Source: an uncultured Gammaproteobacteria bacterium
GTDB lineage: Bacteria; Pseudomonadota; Gammaproteobacteria; CAIUAS01
Length of the DNA stretch: 12,252 nucleotides
Direction: 5' to 3'
Assembly (NCBI GenBank): GCA_903897205.1
Contig: CAIUAS010000164.1
Location: 1-12,252 of the forward strand
This document shows, piece after piece, positions 1-6,905 of this stretch. Numbering within the stretch: the first letter of the stretch is position 1; every line of letters begins with the position of its first letter. The position numbers were made by a program, and so were the translations under genes. Below the pieces are notes generated by a model. The model did no database searches and had not been told where the DNA came from. It was given only the letters and a program-made list of their open reading frames with translations.

Positions 1-1
1 A

Positions 2-466
2 GATTTTGTGCGAATCGTTCCGTTGTCAGCGCAAGATGGCTCCAATGTCAGCGAATTAGAAGCGATGGTCGCCAAACTATTGCCAGTAGGCCCCCATATG
101 TTTCCTGACGATCAGCTTACTGATCGTAACGATCGTTTTCTGGCGGCAGAAATGATTCGCGAAAAACTAATGCGCCGATTGCATAAAGAAATTCCTTATT
201 CTCTAACGGTCGAAATTGATGAGTTTAAACAACAAGAAAATATCATCCATATCCATGCCACAATTTGGGTAGAAAAAACAGGCCAAAAAGCGATTGTCAT
301 TGGCGAAGGCGGCCAGCACTTAAAAAATATTGGCAAGTTAGCGCGTTTGGATATGGAGAAATCATTTGATAGCAAAGTGTTTTTGCAGCTGTGGGTCAAG
401 GTAAAAGAGAATTGGTCTGATGATAAAAGAGCGCTGCAGAGCTTTGGGTATCGAGAAAATAAATAA
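2..466 (+). CDS. era: GTPase Era, C-terminal part (5' end outside window)
   Basis: Era is a GTPase that binds the 3' end of 16S rRNA and assists 30S subunit maturation in the cytoplasm. The frame is open from base 2, so the G1-G4 motifs of the GTPase domain lie upstream of the window. What remains begins with the end of the G domain, including a G5-type 'PLSAQDG' stretch. It continues through the family-typical 'REKLMR' and 'PYSLTVEI' segments into a KH RNA-binding domain with the GxxG loop 'GEGG' (about bases 304-315). It ends with 'LWVKVKENW' and 'RALQSFGY', which match the C-terminus of E. coli Era closely. GTG at base 8 is an internal codon, not the start. The next gene, recO, begins 12 bases after the stop, as in the conserved rnc-era-recO operon. 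Identification is from remembered family sequence and is very secure. Confidence 0.97.
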   Translation, partial: DFVRIVPLSAQDGSNVSELEAMVAKLLPVGPHMFPDDQLTDRNDRFLAAEMIREKLMRRLHKEIPYSLTVEIDEFKQQENIIHIHATIWVEKTGQKAIVIGEGGQHLKNIGKLARLDMEKSFDSKVFLQLWVKVKENWSDDKRALQSFGYRENK

Positions 467-478
467 CTGAGTGGCGGA

Positions 479-1207
479 ATGCACCAAACTATCCTGCTGC
501 AACCTTCCTATATTTTACACACACGCCCTTATCGTGACACGAGTTTATTATTAGAAATATTTTCCCGTGATCATGGTCGCATTAATGCGGTTGCGCGTAG
601 CGCGCGTGGCCCCAAGTCTCGATTTAAAGGCATGCTGCAACAATTTGTTCCATTAGTTTTATCATGGCAGGGTAGAACCGAATTGATGAATCTAACGGTA
701 GCAGAAAGTTATGGTATTTCGCATTATTTAACCGGCGAAGCTTTATTGTGTGGAATTTATTTGAATGAATTACTGATGCGATTATTACATCGGCATGATG
801 CGCACCCAGGGTTATTCGCGGCCTATCAACAAGCGTTAATAGGCTTGCAACAGCAACAACAGCAAATCACCTTGCGCTTATTTGAAAAACGATTGTTAAT
901 AGAATTAGGTTACGCGCTACAACTTGACAAAGATGCTAGTACTGGTATGGACATAATGCTTGAGCAATATTATTATTTTGATCCTATTCAAGGTTTAATC
1001 TCTTGTGCAAATCATGCCTCGAAAAAAAATATTTTCAGGGGTGAAAGTTTGCTAGCATTGCATTATGAAGAATTGACTGATCGCGAGCATTTGCGTGATG
1101 CTAAACGTTTGCTGCGACTTGCAGTTATGAGTTTATTAGATAATAAACCGTTAAAAAGCCGTGAATTGTTTTTATATCAATTATTCCCGTTGAAAAAACA
1201 GGAGTAG
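479..1207 (+). CDS. recO: DNA repair protein RecO
   Basis: RecO works with RecF and RecR to load RecA onto SSB-coated single-stranded DNA at gaps. The 242-residue product is the same length as E. coli RecO. The N-terminal OB-fold region (about residues 1-80) carries the typical 'LHTRPYRDTSLLLEIFS' opening and the 'RINAVARSARGPKSRFKG' DNA-binding stretch. The helical C-terminal half includes 'YLNELLMRLL' and ends with the conserved 'KPLKSRELF'. I see no zinc-binding cysteine cluster, as in the enterobacterial protein. The ATG follows a purine-rich 'GGCGGA' and starts 12 bases after era. One oddity is a run of six glutamines in the middle of the protein (about bases 847-866, CAA/CAG repeats), a likely slippage-prone spot in a surface linker. 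pdxJ follows after 43 bases. Confidence 0.96.
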   Translation: MHQTILLQPSYILHTRPYRDTSLLLEIFSRDHGRINAVARSARGPKSRFKGMLQQFVPLVLSWQGRTELMNLTVAESYGISHYLTGEALLCGIYLNELLMRLLHRHDAHPGLFAAYQQALIGLQQQQQQITLRLFEKRLLIELGYALQLDKDASTGMDIMLEQYYYFDPIQGLISCANHASKKNIFRGESLLALHYEELTDREHLRDAKRLLRLAVMSLLDNKPLKSRELFLYQLFPLKKQE

Positions 1208-1250
1208 CTTTCTATTTTACTGTTAATTATTTTGTGGCGAGATTTATTCT

Positions 1251-1985
1251 ATGAATAAAAACCCAATTTTTTTAGGTATTAATATTGATCATGTCGCTAC
1301 CGTCCGCCAGGCGCGCGGAACCGTTTATCCTGATCCAGTGCAAGCGGGGGTTTTAGTAGAACAGGCGGGCGCTGATAGTATCACCGTACATTTGCGTGAA
1401 GATCGCCGTCACATCCAAGATCGCGATGTGCGTCTATTAAAAGAAGTTCTACAAATTCCGCTGAATTTAGAAATGGCGGTTACCGCTGAAATGATCAATT
1501 TTGCTGAGCAAATTAAACCGCAACATTGTTGTTTTGTGCCGGAAAAACGCGTGGAATTAACCACCGAAGGCGGCCTAGATGTGATCGCTAATGAAAAAAT
1601 AATTCAGGCAGCCTGTGCTCGTCTAGCTCAAGCAGGCATTGAAGTATCTCTATTTATTGATGCCGATATTAAGCAATTAGAAGCTGCCAAACGCTGCGGA
1701 GCCGGCGCTGTTGAAATTCATACGGGACGATATGCGGAAGCTCGCGAAGTATCTAAACAACCGCAGGAATTACAAGTTATTCAAACAGCCGCAACCTGGG
1801 CCAAACAAGCAGGATTTATCGTCAATGCCGGTCATGGTTTACATATTCACAACACAGCCGCCATCGCAGCTATCCCTGAATTAACCGTATTAAATATAGG
1901 CCATGCCATCATCGCGCGTGCTTTATTTATAGGCTTGCCAGCAGCGGTGCGAGAGATGAAACAACTAATGTTTAATGCACGCTAA
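1251..1985 (+). CDS. pdxJ: Pyridoxine 5'-phosphate synthase PdxJ
   Basis: PdxJ condenses 1-deoxy-D-xylulose 5-phosphate with 3-amino-2-oxopropyl phosphate to give pyridoxine 5'-phosphate, the last ring-forming step of the DXP-dependent vitamin B6 pathway. The 244-residue TIM-barrel protein has all the landmarks. These are 'GINIDHVATVRQARG' at residues 9-23, 'ITVHLREDRRHIQDRD' with the catalytic His47, 'LNLEMA' with Glu74, and 'NAGHGL' with His195. They correspond to E. coli His45, Glu72 and His193 with a two-residue offset. The C-terminus 'LNIGHAIIARALFIGL' is the phosphate-binding end. A GGCGAG Shine-Dalgarno-like stretch lies about 10 bases before the ATG. It is probably cotranscribed with recO. 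The acpS gene that often follows pdxJ is absent here; instead an MFS gene converges from the other strand, ending 32 bases away. Presence of PdxJ implies de novo B6 synthesis. Confidence 0.97.
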   Translation: MNKNPIFLGINIDHVATVRQARGTVYPDPVQAGVLVEQAGADSITVHLREDRRHIQDRDVRLLKEVLQIPLNLEMAVTAEMINFAEQIKPQHCCFVPEKRVELTTEGGLDVIANEKIIQAACARLAQAGIEVSLFIDADIKQLEAAKRCGAGAVEIHTGRYAEAREVSKQPQELQVIQTAATWAKQAGFIVNAGHGLHIHNTAAIAAIPELTVLNIGHAIIARALFIGLPAAVREMKQLMFNAR

Positions 1986-2017
1986 TAACTTGCTAAATTT
2001 TTAGCTCAATAAAGCCA

Positions 2018-3205
2018 CTAACTGCGACGAATCAAGCCCCAATAAATAAAAACACACGCCAGCATTAACAGAAAATAAATAAACATCATTGAAATAGCGC
2101 TTTGAATGTTAATGAAGCTTGCGAGGAAGGCGATTAAACTCGTAATAAGCGTATTTATTAAGTACATAATGGCTGTTGCCGTGCCGGCAATATGCCGAAA
2201 AAATGAAAGTCCTTTTCCCATAGACATGGGAAAAATAAAGCCGCAAGCGAAAAACATTAAGGCACTTGCAACAGCAATCAAGGTGATGCTTTTATTGAAG
2301 AAGTAACTCGCCACGACCGCTAATATCGTAATGAAAAAGAAGAGATTGATCACAATTAAAAATAGTTGTTCAACTTTATATTGTTTAAGAAAATATCGAC
2401 AAATAAAGGTGGAAGCTAAAAAAACAAGCCCCATGCATAAGGCAATATGCCCGAAAAACACCGGTGAATAATTAAGTGTTGTTTGAATTAAAAAAGGGCC
2501 CGCCGTATTAAATGTTATGATCAGCGAGTAGGCCAAACCCATTAAAAACACGATTGCCATAAACATGCGATGGGTCACGATTTCCATAAGATTATTTTTA
2601 ATTGTTTTAATATTCAGGGAATGCCGCATGAAATGGGTTTCTGGAACTACGCTAAATACAGCAATGAACGCAAGCAAGGATATGAAAGCAAAAAAACCAA
2701 AACCAGCCTGCCAGCCAAAATAAAATTGCAAATAGCCTCCAATCACTGGGCCTATGACCGGCCCTAGGCCCCACATAGTTCCAATCACCGTACCTAAGCG
2801 GACTAATTTTTCAGGCGGTAAAATATCAGAGAATATTGCTCTGGCCAGTAAGGCAACCGCACCAATAGTAAGCCCTTGTAAGAATCGCGCTAAGAGCAGT
2901 ATTTCAATACGTGGGGAAAAGACCGGGATTAAGCTCGCCATCATAAAGCCGAATAATGCTGTTCGTATTAATTTTTGCCGGCCTAACGCATCGGTTAAAA
3001 ACCCCGTAAAAAAATTACCCAAGGCATAGCCAACCAGATAAATCGAGATGACATCTTTTGCTGTTTTAGTGGAAACTTGTAAGCCACTCGCAATTGCCGG
3101 TAATGAAGGAGCCACTAAGTCAACCGTCATTCCTATAATGGGCATTAAGCAAAGTAGCGTCCAAATAATCAGTTGGGTGCGTTTTTCTGATAAAACAACA
3201 GTCAT
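2018..3205 (-). CDS. MFS drug-resistance transporter, Bcr/CflA-like (DHA1)
   Basis: This 395-residue protein is an inner-membrane major facilitator with about 12 hydrophobic segments, expected to export drugs or metabolites by proton antiport. Motif D1-like 'VDLVAPSLPAI' sits in TM1 with Asp29. Motif A 'GFLTDALGRQK' is at residues 68-78 and motif B 'RFLQGL' at 107-112. The antiporter motif C (146-159) holds two GP pairs and ends in GGY. The 'PSLPAI' opening and overall layout resemble the Bcr/CflA (bicyclomycin/chloramphenicol) branch; the substrate cannot be read from sequence. The ATG is preceded by GAAGG at about 10 bases. The gene is monocistronic, converges with pdxJ, and has operator-like repeats upstream (3264-3347), which suggests inducible control by a repressor not encoded in this window. 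Confidence 0.9.
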   Translation of the reverse strand: MTVVLSEKRTQLIIWTLLCLMPIIGMTVDLVAPSLPAIASGLQVSTKTAKDVISIYLVGYALGNFFTGFLTDALGRQKLIRTALFGFMMASLIPVFSPRIEILLLARFLQGLTIGAVALLARAIFSDILPPEKLVRLGTVIGTMWGLGPVIGPVIGGYLQFYFGWQAGFGFFAFISLLAFIAVFSVVPETHFMRHSLNIKTIKNNLMEIVTHRMFMAIVFLMGLAYSLIITFNTAGPFLIQTTLNYSPVFFGHIALCMGLVFLASTFICRYFLKQYKVEQLFLIVINLFFFITILAVVASYFFNKSITLIAVASALMFFACGFIFPMSMGKGLSFFRHIAGTATAIMYLINTLITSLIAFLASFINIQSAISMMFIYFLLMLACVFIYWGLIRRS

Positions 3206-3263
3206 AATTATTTACCTTCGCTAACTTTTTCGTGTTTTTAGGGTGAGTCTTAATGAAAATTTA

Positions 3264-3347
3264 CTTGTTTATTATAGTATATTAATGGCCCTTATAGTAA
3301 ACAAGCTTGTCAAAAAAAGCAACCTCTTGTTTCCTATAATATACAAG
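3264..3347. promoter_or_regulatory. Operator-like cluster of CTTGTTTNNTATAR repeats upstream of MFS gene
   Basis: Several related elements can be read directly. CTTGTTTATTATAG lies at 3264-3277 on the plus strand. CTTGTTTACTATAA lies at 3292-3305 on the minus strand. A 22-bp imperfect palindrome, CTTGT-N12-ACAAG, lies at 3326-3347; its plus-strand half reads CTTGTTTCCTATAA and its minus-strand half CTTGTATATTATAG. A perfect 10-bp palindrome, ACAAGCTTGT, lies at 3301-3310. The first two form an inverted pair spanning 42 bp. The pair covers a TATAAT on the minus strand that could be the -10 box of the MFS gene. Arrays of this kind are typical of dimeric repressors such as TetR or MarR proteins controlling exporters. 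The regulator is unknown, and the assignment is inference from symmetry and position. Confidence 0.55.
3271..3300 (-). promoter_or_regulatory. Candidate promoter of the MFS gene
   Basis: On the minus strand TATAAT (3271-3276) is preceded at 18 bp by the weak -35-like hexamer TTACTA (3295-3300). The -10 lies inside the first CTTGT repeat, so a protein bound there would block it. A perfect TTGACA (3308-3313, minus strand) is nearby but too far from this TATAAT for a standard promoter. The transcript would have a leader of roughly 60 bases. Confidence 0.3.
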
Positions 3348-3422
3348 CAGGATTGCTATAAGCTATTTTGCAAAATGACTAAAAAAATATATGCTACCGG
3401 TGAAGGATAACTTACACTTTAA

Positions 3423-3450
3423 TTGTCTAACTTATCCGCTATGTTATGAT
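3423..3450 (+). promoter_or_regulatory. Candidate sigma70 promoter for the lipoprotein gene
   Basis: TTGTCT (3423-3428) and TATGAT (3445-3450) are separated by 16 bp and match the consensus hexamers at 4/6 and 5/6 positions. Transcription would begin near 3457, giving a leader of about 130 bases that contains the small CAAACTT/AAGTTTG hairpin. This is a visual match only. Confidence 0.35.
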
Positions 3451-3585
3451 GCCAAGCGTAATAAAGCTATGCTAGTATTCTTAGTTAGCTATATGCTGAA
3501 TTGCTAGCGAGGCAAACTTAAAAAAAGTTTGATAAACTTAACCTATATTATTATCAATTAACTCGGGCGTGAGGTAGTGAAATCC

Positions 3586-4080
3586 ATGAAAATCTTAACA
3601 AGATCCTTAGTGACGGCAGCGTTTATTGCATTAACAGTAACCGGTTGTGCGCCTTCTATTTCACCAGATACTTATTCAACGAGTGGTGCAGGCCAGGTAA
3701 ATCGCGTTATTGCTGGGCGAGTGGTGAGCGCACGTGTTGTAAATGTGTCGGGCGACAGCTTAACGCAAGGTGGCGGCGTGGTCGGCACAGTAGCAGGTGC
3801 GGGCGCGGGCGCTATTGCTGCAGGCTCTGCTATTGGAGGAGGGAATGGTAGCGCCATTGCTGCGATTGGCGGCGCAGTATTGGGTGGTGTGCTTGGTAAT
3901 TATGCTGAGAAGAAAATCACCTCGCAACAAGGCATGGAATATGTGGTCAAAACCAACGGAGGCGATATGATTTCCGTTGTGCAAGGCATTTCGCCACGTT
4001 TTAGCATTGGCCAACATGTGTTAGTTGAATATGGTGCACGCGCACGTGTAGCCATTGATCCCAGTTACAACAGTAATTAA
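3586..4080 (+). CDS. SlyB/PcP-like glycine-zipper outer-membrane lipoprotein
   Basis: The predicted product is 164 residues. It has a lipoprotein signal peptide with a basic start (MKILTR), a hydrophobic core and a lipobox 'VTGC' with Cys21. Ala at +2 predicts outer-membrane sorting. After 'GRVVSARVVNVSG' comes a Gly/Ala-rich hydrophobic stretch (about residues 60-105) with 'GTVAGAGAGAIAAG' and 'IGGAVLGGVLGNYAEK', the two-helix glycine zipper of the SlyB/PcP/17-kDa surface-antigen family. The C-terminal domain 'GMEYVVKTNGGDMISVVQG' and 'FSIGQHVLVEYG' matches SlyB. These proteins stabilise the outer membrane, and in E. coli SlyB is PhoPQ-regulated. I chose ATG 3586 over the in-frame GTG 3577 because GAGGT (3571-3575) is properly spaced only for the ATG, and because the signal peptide then has normal length. 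The gene stands alone and ends at a strong terminator. Confidence 0.88.
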   Translation: MKILTRSLVTAAFIALTVTGCAPSISPDTYSTSGAGQVNRVIAGRVVSARVVNVSGDSLTQGGGVVGTVAGAGAGAIAAGSAIGGGNGSAIAAIGGAVLGGVLGNYAEKKITSQQGMEYVVKTNGGDMISVVQGISPRFSIGQHVLVEYGARARVAIDPSYNSN

Positions 4081-4092
4081 TTAATCCCAATC

Positions 4093-4135
4093 ATGCTTAG
4101 CGCTTAATTCACTGCGCTAAGCATTTATTTTATTT
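4093..4135 (+). terminator. Rho-independent terminator after the lipoprotein gene
   Basis: A perfect 11-bp stem, ATGCTTAGCGC (4093-4103) with GCGCTAAGCAT (4114-4124), encloses a 10-base loop. It is followed by the T-rich TTATTTTATTT. It begins 12 bases after the lipoprotein stop codon. Confidence 0.85.
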
Positions 4136-4155
4136 CTCATCCTTTATTGATCACA

Positions 4156-6177
4156 ATGCCAAACGCGCCTGACGATGCCATTGAAAAAGTTATTAAACTA
4201 CGTGCAGAAATTAATGAGCATAATTATCGTTATTATATTTTAGACGATCCTACTATTTCCGATGCAGAATATGATCGCTTGCTGCGGCAATTGCAGGCCA
4301 TTGAGGCTCAATATCCAGAATTAATTACTGCGGATTCACCCACGCAGCGCGTAGGCAACTTACCCTCAAAAGCTTTTAAAGAAGTAAAGCATGACGTACC
4401 GATGTTATCGCTGGATAACGCTTTTAGCGAAGCAGAAGTAGTGGCGTTCGAGCAACGCATTAAAGATCGCTTGCATACTGAAGCAGCAATAGAATTTGCC
4501 TGCGAGCCTAAAATGGATGGCGTTGCTATCAGCTTACTCTATGAAAATGGCTTTTTAATACGAGGTGCTACCCGAGGTGATGGCTATACCGGCGAAGATA
4601 TTACGAGTAATGTTCGCACCATTCGAACCGTGCCTTTGCAATTACGTGGTAAAGATATTCCCAAACGCTTAGAAGTGCGTGGTGAAATATACATGCCAAA
4701 AGCGAAATTTAATCAATTAAATGAACAACTAAAAGAACGCAATGAAAAAGTATTTGTTAATCCACGCAATGCAGCGGCTGGTAGTTTACGGCAATTAGAT
4801 CCGCGCATTACGGCTAAACGCCCTTTAGAAATAGTTTGTTATGGGGTAGGAAGCCGTGAAAATTTAACTCACATCAAAACCCACAGCGGCATTGTCCAAC
4901 AATTAAAGCAATGGGGATTGCGAATAAGTATGGAAGTTCAAGTAGTTCCTTCAGTCGTTGAATGCTTGCAGTATTATTACAGCATGATGAATAAACGCCC
5001 TCATTTGCCCTATGAAATTGATGGGATTGTTTACAAAGTTAATAACATCGAATTACAAGAACGTCTGGGTTTTGTTGCGCGGGCGCCACGTTGGGCGATC
5101 GCACATAAATTTCCGGCGCAAGAAGAAATGACAATCGTAGAAGCGATTGAGTTTCAAGTGGGCCGCACAGGAATATTAACGCCTGTCGCACGTTTAAAAC
5201 CGGTTTTTGTTGGTGGTGTTACCGTGAGTAACGCGACATTACATAACATGGATGAAGTGCAACGTAAGGACGTGCACGTGGGTGATACGGTGGTAATACG
5301 ACGTGCAGGTGATGTGATTCCCGAAATTGTAGCGGTTGTGCTAACAAAGCGTCCTCCGCATACCAAAATAATTGAACTACCCAAGCATTGTCCTGTCTGT
5401 GGTTCAGAAGTATTAAAACCAGAAGGCGAAGCGGCGGCGCGTTGCGAGGGTGGTTTAGTTTGTGCAGCACAACGCAAAGAAGCCATTAAACATTTTGCTT
5501 CTCGCAAAGCAATGGATATTAATGGGTTGGGTGATAAGTTAGTTGAACAATTAGTTGAGGTTGGCTTAGTTCATGATGTAGCGGATTTATATCGCTTAAC
5601 CCAAGCACAATTAGCCAATTTAGATCGCATGGCTGAAAAATCAGCCAGTAATTTAATTGCTGCGATTGGGCAAAGTAAAACAACGACTTTAGCACGTTTT
5701 ATTTATTCCTTAGGCATTCGCGAAGTAGGTGAAGCAACCGCTTTAAATTTAGCGCAGCATTTTCGTGATTTAAGGTTATTAATGCAGGAAAATGCCGAGA
5801 ATTTACAAAAGGTGCAAGATGTAGGGCCTATCGTTGCTGCGCACGTTGCCGCATTTTTTCGGCAGCAACATAATAGCGATATTATCAATAAATTAATTCA
5901 TTTTGGCGTACACTGGCCAGCCGTAAAAATAAACCAAGCAAAGCAAGTTTTCGCAGGAAAAACCTTTGTTTTAACGGGCAGTTTAACCACAATGACGCGA
6001 GATGAAGCCACTGCCGCCTTACAAAAAGTAGGAGCAAAAGTTAGCGGAAGTGTTTCTAAGAAAACGGCCTATGTGGTTGCGGGTGTTGAACCAGGCTCTA
6101 AATTGACACAAGCAGAAAAATTAGGTGTGACCATTTTAGATGAAAAACAATTTTTAAAATTATTACAGGAAAAGTAA
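4156..6177 (+). CDS. ligA: NAD+-dependent DNA ligase LigA
   Basis: LigA seals nicks in duplex DNA using NAD+ and is essential for Okazaki-fragment joining and repair. At 673 residues it is the usual length (E. coli 671). Domain Ia (residues about 15-70) has the NAD-binding 'HNYRYYILDDPTISDAEYD'. The adenylation domain carries the catalytic lysine in 'EPKMDG' (Lys119), with 'RGDGYTGEDIT' and 'VNPRNAAAGSLRQLD' further on. The OB fold includes 'FQVGRTGILTPVA'. The zinc finger has four cysteines in 'CPVC' and 'RCEGGLVC'. Helix-hairpin-helix repeats follow ('MDINGLGDKLVEQL', 'SLGIREVGEATA'), then a C-terminal BRCT domain starting at about residue 592 ('GKTFVLTGSL'). ATG 4156 is preferred to the in-frame TTG 4147, but neither has a recognisable Shine-Dalgarno. 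The start lies only about 20 bases after the upstream terminator. An smr gene follows 10 bases after the stop. Confidence 0.97.
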   Translation: MPNAPDDAIEKVIKLRAEINEHNYRYYILDDPTISDAEYDRLLRQLQAIEAQYPELITADSPTQRVGNLPSKAFKEVKHDVPMLSLDNAFSEAEVVAFEQRIKDRLHTEAAIEFACEPKMDGVAISLLYENGFLIRGATRGDGYTGEDITSNVRTIRTVPLQLRGKDIPKRLEVRGEIYMPKAKFNQLNEQLKERNEKVFVNPRNAAAGSLRQLDPRITAKRPLEIVCYGVGSRENLTHIKTHSGIVQQLKQWGLRISMEVQVVPSVVECLQYYYSMMNKRPHLPYEIDGIVYKVNNIELQERLGFVARAPRWAIAHKFPAQEEMTIVEAIEFQVGRTGILTPVARLKPVFVGGVTVSNATLHNMDEVQRKDVHVGDTVVIRRAGDVIPEIVAVVLTKRPPHTKIIELPKHCPVCGSEVLKPEGEAAARCEGGLVCAAQRKEAIKHFASRKAMDINGLGDKLVEQLVEVGLVHDVADLYRLTQAQLANLDRMAEKSASNLIAAIGQSKTTTLARFIYSLGIREVGEATALNLAQHFRDLRLLMQENAENLQKVQDVGPIVAAHVAAFFRQQHNSDIINKLIHFGVHWPAVKINQAKQVFAGKTFVLTGSLTTMTRDEATAALQKVGAKVSGSVSKKTAYVVAGVEPGSKLTQAEKLGVTILDEKQFLKLLQEK

Positions 6178-6187
6178 ATTTATTTTA

Positions 6188-6745
6188 ATGTCGAAATTTA
6201 TATTATCAGATGAAGAAATCGCTTTATTTCGAGGGGCGGTAAAAGATGCGAAGCCATTAAAACCAACGGATAAAGTGGAGGCAAAGCCTGCTCGTCAAGC
6301 ATTTCGTCGAGTTAAAACGCATCTCTCTGCGAGTGAAGAGAGTGGTATGAATGAATTATCCGATCATCTGCGGGAAACAGTAACGCAGGAACAAGTTTTA
6401 TTTTTCGCCCAACCAGGATTGCCGCAAAAATTATTGCGTGATTTAAAACAAGGTAGAATCAAACAAACCGCTATTTTAGATTTACATGGTTACACCATTG
6501 ATATGGCGCGTGATGCCGTGCTTAAAATGATTGAAGCTTGCATAGAAAGAGGTATTCGTTGTTTTCGCATTATTCACGGCAAAGGCAAACTACAAAATAC
6601 CCACCAACCTGTTTTAAAAAACCATGTCAATAATTGGCTGCAACAGCATAAATATATTTTAGCTTTCTGCTCAGCAAAGCCTGCCGATGGCGGCGCGGGT
6701 GCGGTTTATGTTTTGTTGAAAAATTTATATAAATTAAATATTTGA
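6188..6745 (+). CDS. Smr-domain endonuclease (SmrA/SmrB-like)
   Basis: The 185-residue protein has a charged N-terminal extension (residues 1-75) and a C-terminal Smr domain. The latter shows the two signature motifs, 'LDLHG' (Asp98, His100) and 'IIHGKG' (130-133), and ends with 'DGGAGAVYVLLKN'. Smr proteins are metal-independent nucleases. E. coli SmrB cleaves mRNA between collided ribosomes; other members act on DNA. The overall pattern, including 'LRDLKQGRIKQTAILDLHG' and the GG-GA-YVLL ending, looks to me closer to the SmrA/YdaL type than to SmrB, but I cannot align to confirm. It lies 10 bases after ligA, with no promoter visible between, so the two are probably cotranscribed. The nearest purine-rich sequence (AGGA, 6167-6170) is too far from the ATG for a normal ribosome-binding site. 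Domain identification is secure; the exact substrate is not. Confidence 0.9.
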   Translation: MSKFILSDEEIALFRGAVKDAKPLKPTDKVEAKPARQAFRRVKTHLSASEESGMNELSDHLRETVTQEQVLFFAQPGLPQKLLRDLKQGRIKQTAILDLHGYTIDMARDAVLKMIEACIERGIRCFRIIHGKGKLQNTHQPVLKNHVNNWLQQHKYILAFCSAKPADGGAGAVYVLLKNLYKLNI

Positions 6746-6773
6746 TGTCGCTCCACGCGAACTAAATTCACGC

Positions 6774-6817
6774 GGGCTTCCAAAGGTGAACATTCGCATG
6801 CCCCTCTTTGGAAGCCC
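6774..6817. repeat. Large perfect hairpin (12-bp stem, 20-base loop) after smr
   Basis: GGGCTTCCAAAG (6774-6785) pairs perfectly with CTTTGGAAGCCC (6806-6817). The 20-base loop contains the palindrome GCATGC (6796-6801). A smaller CGCG...CGCG inverted pair sits just upstream (6756-6774). The downstream sequence is only loosely T-rich, so it is at best a weak intrinsic terminator for ligA-smr. It may instead be a dispersed palindromic repeat or mark the left boundary of the Fic module. Confidence 0.6.
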
Positions 6818-6861
6818 TGTGGTTTAATATTTCTTATGTAACCAGTAGATTATTGTATTAT

Positions 6862-6905
6862 TTTTAAATATTATGGCTATATATTTATAGCCATAATATT
6901 TAAAA
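6862..6905. repeat. 20-bp perfect inverted repeat with 4-base loop
   Basis: The left arm is 6862-6881, the loop TATT is 6882-6885 and the right arm is 6886-6905, with no mismatch. The arms are AT-only except for the GGC/GCC core. The inner 18 bp (6875-6892) is the first of the three operator-like palindromes. It could form a cruciform, and the T-rich left flank could make it a terminator-like hairpin on the minus strand. Confidence 0.75.

Larger units (their letters stand above)
3206..3585. other. Divergent intergenic region between MFS gene and lipoprotein gene
   Basis: This gene-free stretch of about 380 bases separates two divergent genes. The half next to the MFS gene carries the CTTGT/ACAAG repeats described separately. 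The other half holds a candidate sigma70 promoter (3423-3450) and a 7-bp-stem hairpin, CAAACTT-AAAAA-AAGTTTG at 3513-3531, not followed by a T-run. It is AT-rich and I see no coding frame or tRNA in it. Confidence 0.7.

Noticed and set aside
120..137. GATCG-rich palindromic stretch inside era
   Set aside because: It encodes conserved Era residues (the DRNDRF region), so the symmetry is explained by coding sequence.
1986..2017. Small GCTAA/TTAGC hairpin between pdxJ and the MFS gene as a bidirectional terminator
   Set aside because: The stem is only about five clean pairs, AT-rich, with no strong T-run on either strand, so it is too weak to call.
3577..3585. GTG at 3577 as the start of the lipoprotein
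   Set aside because: The Shine-Dalgarno GAGGT would be only about one base away; ATG 3586 has workable spacing and gives a normal lipoprotein signal peptide.
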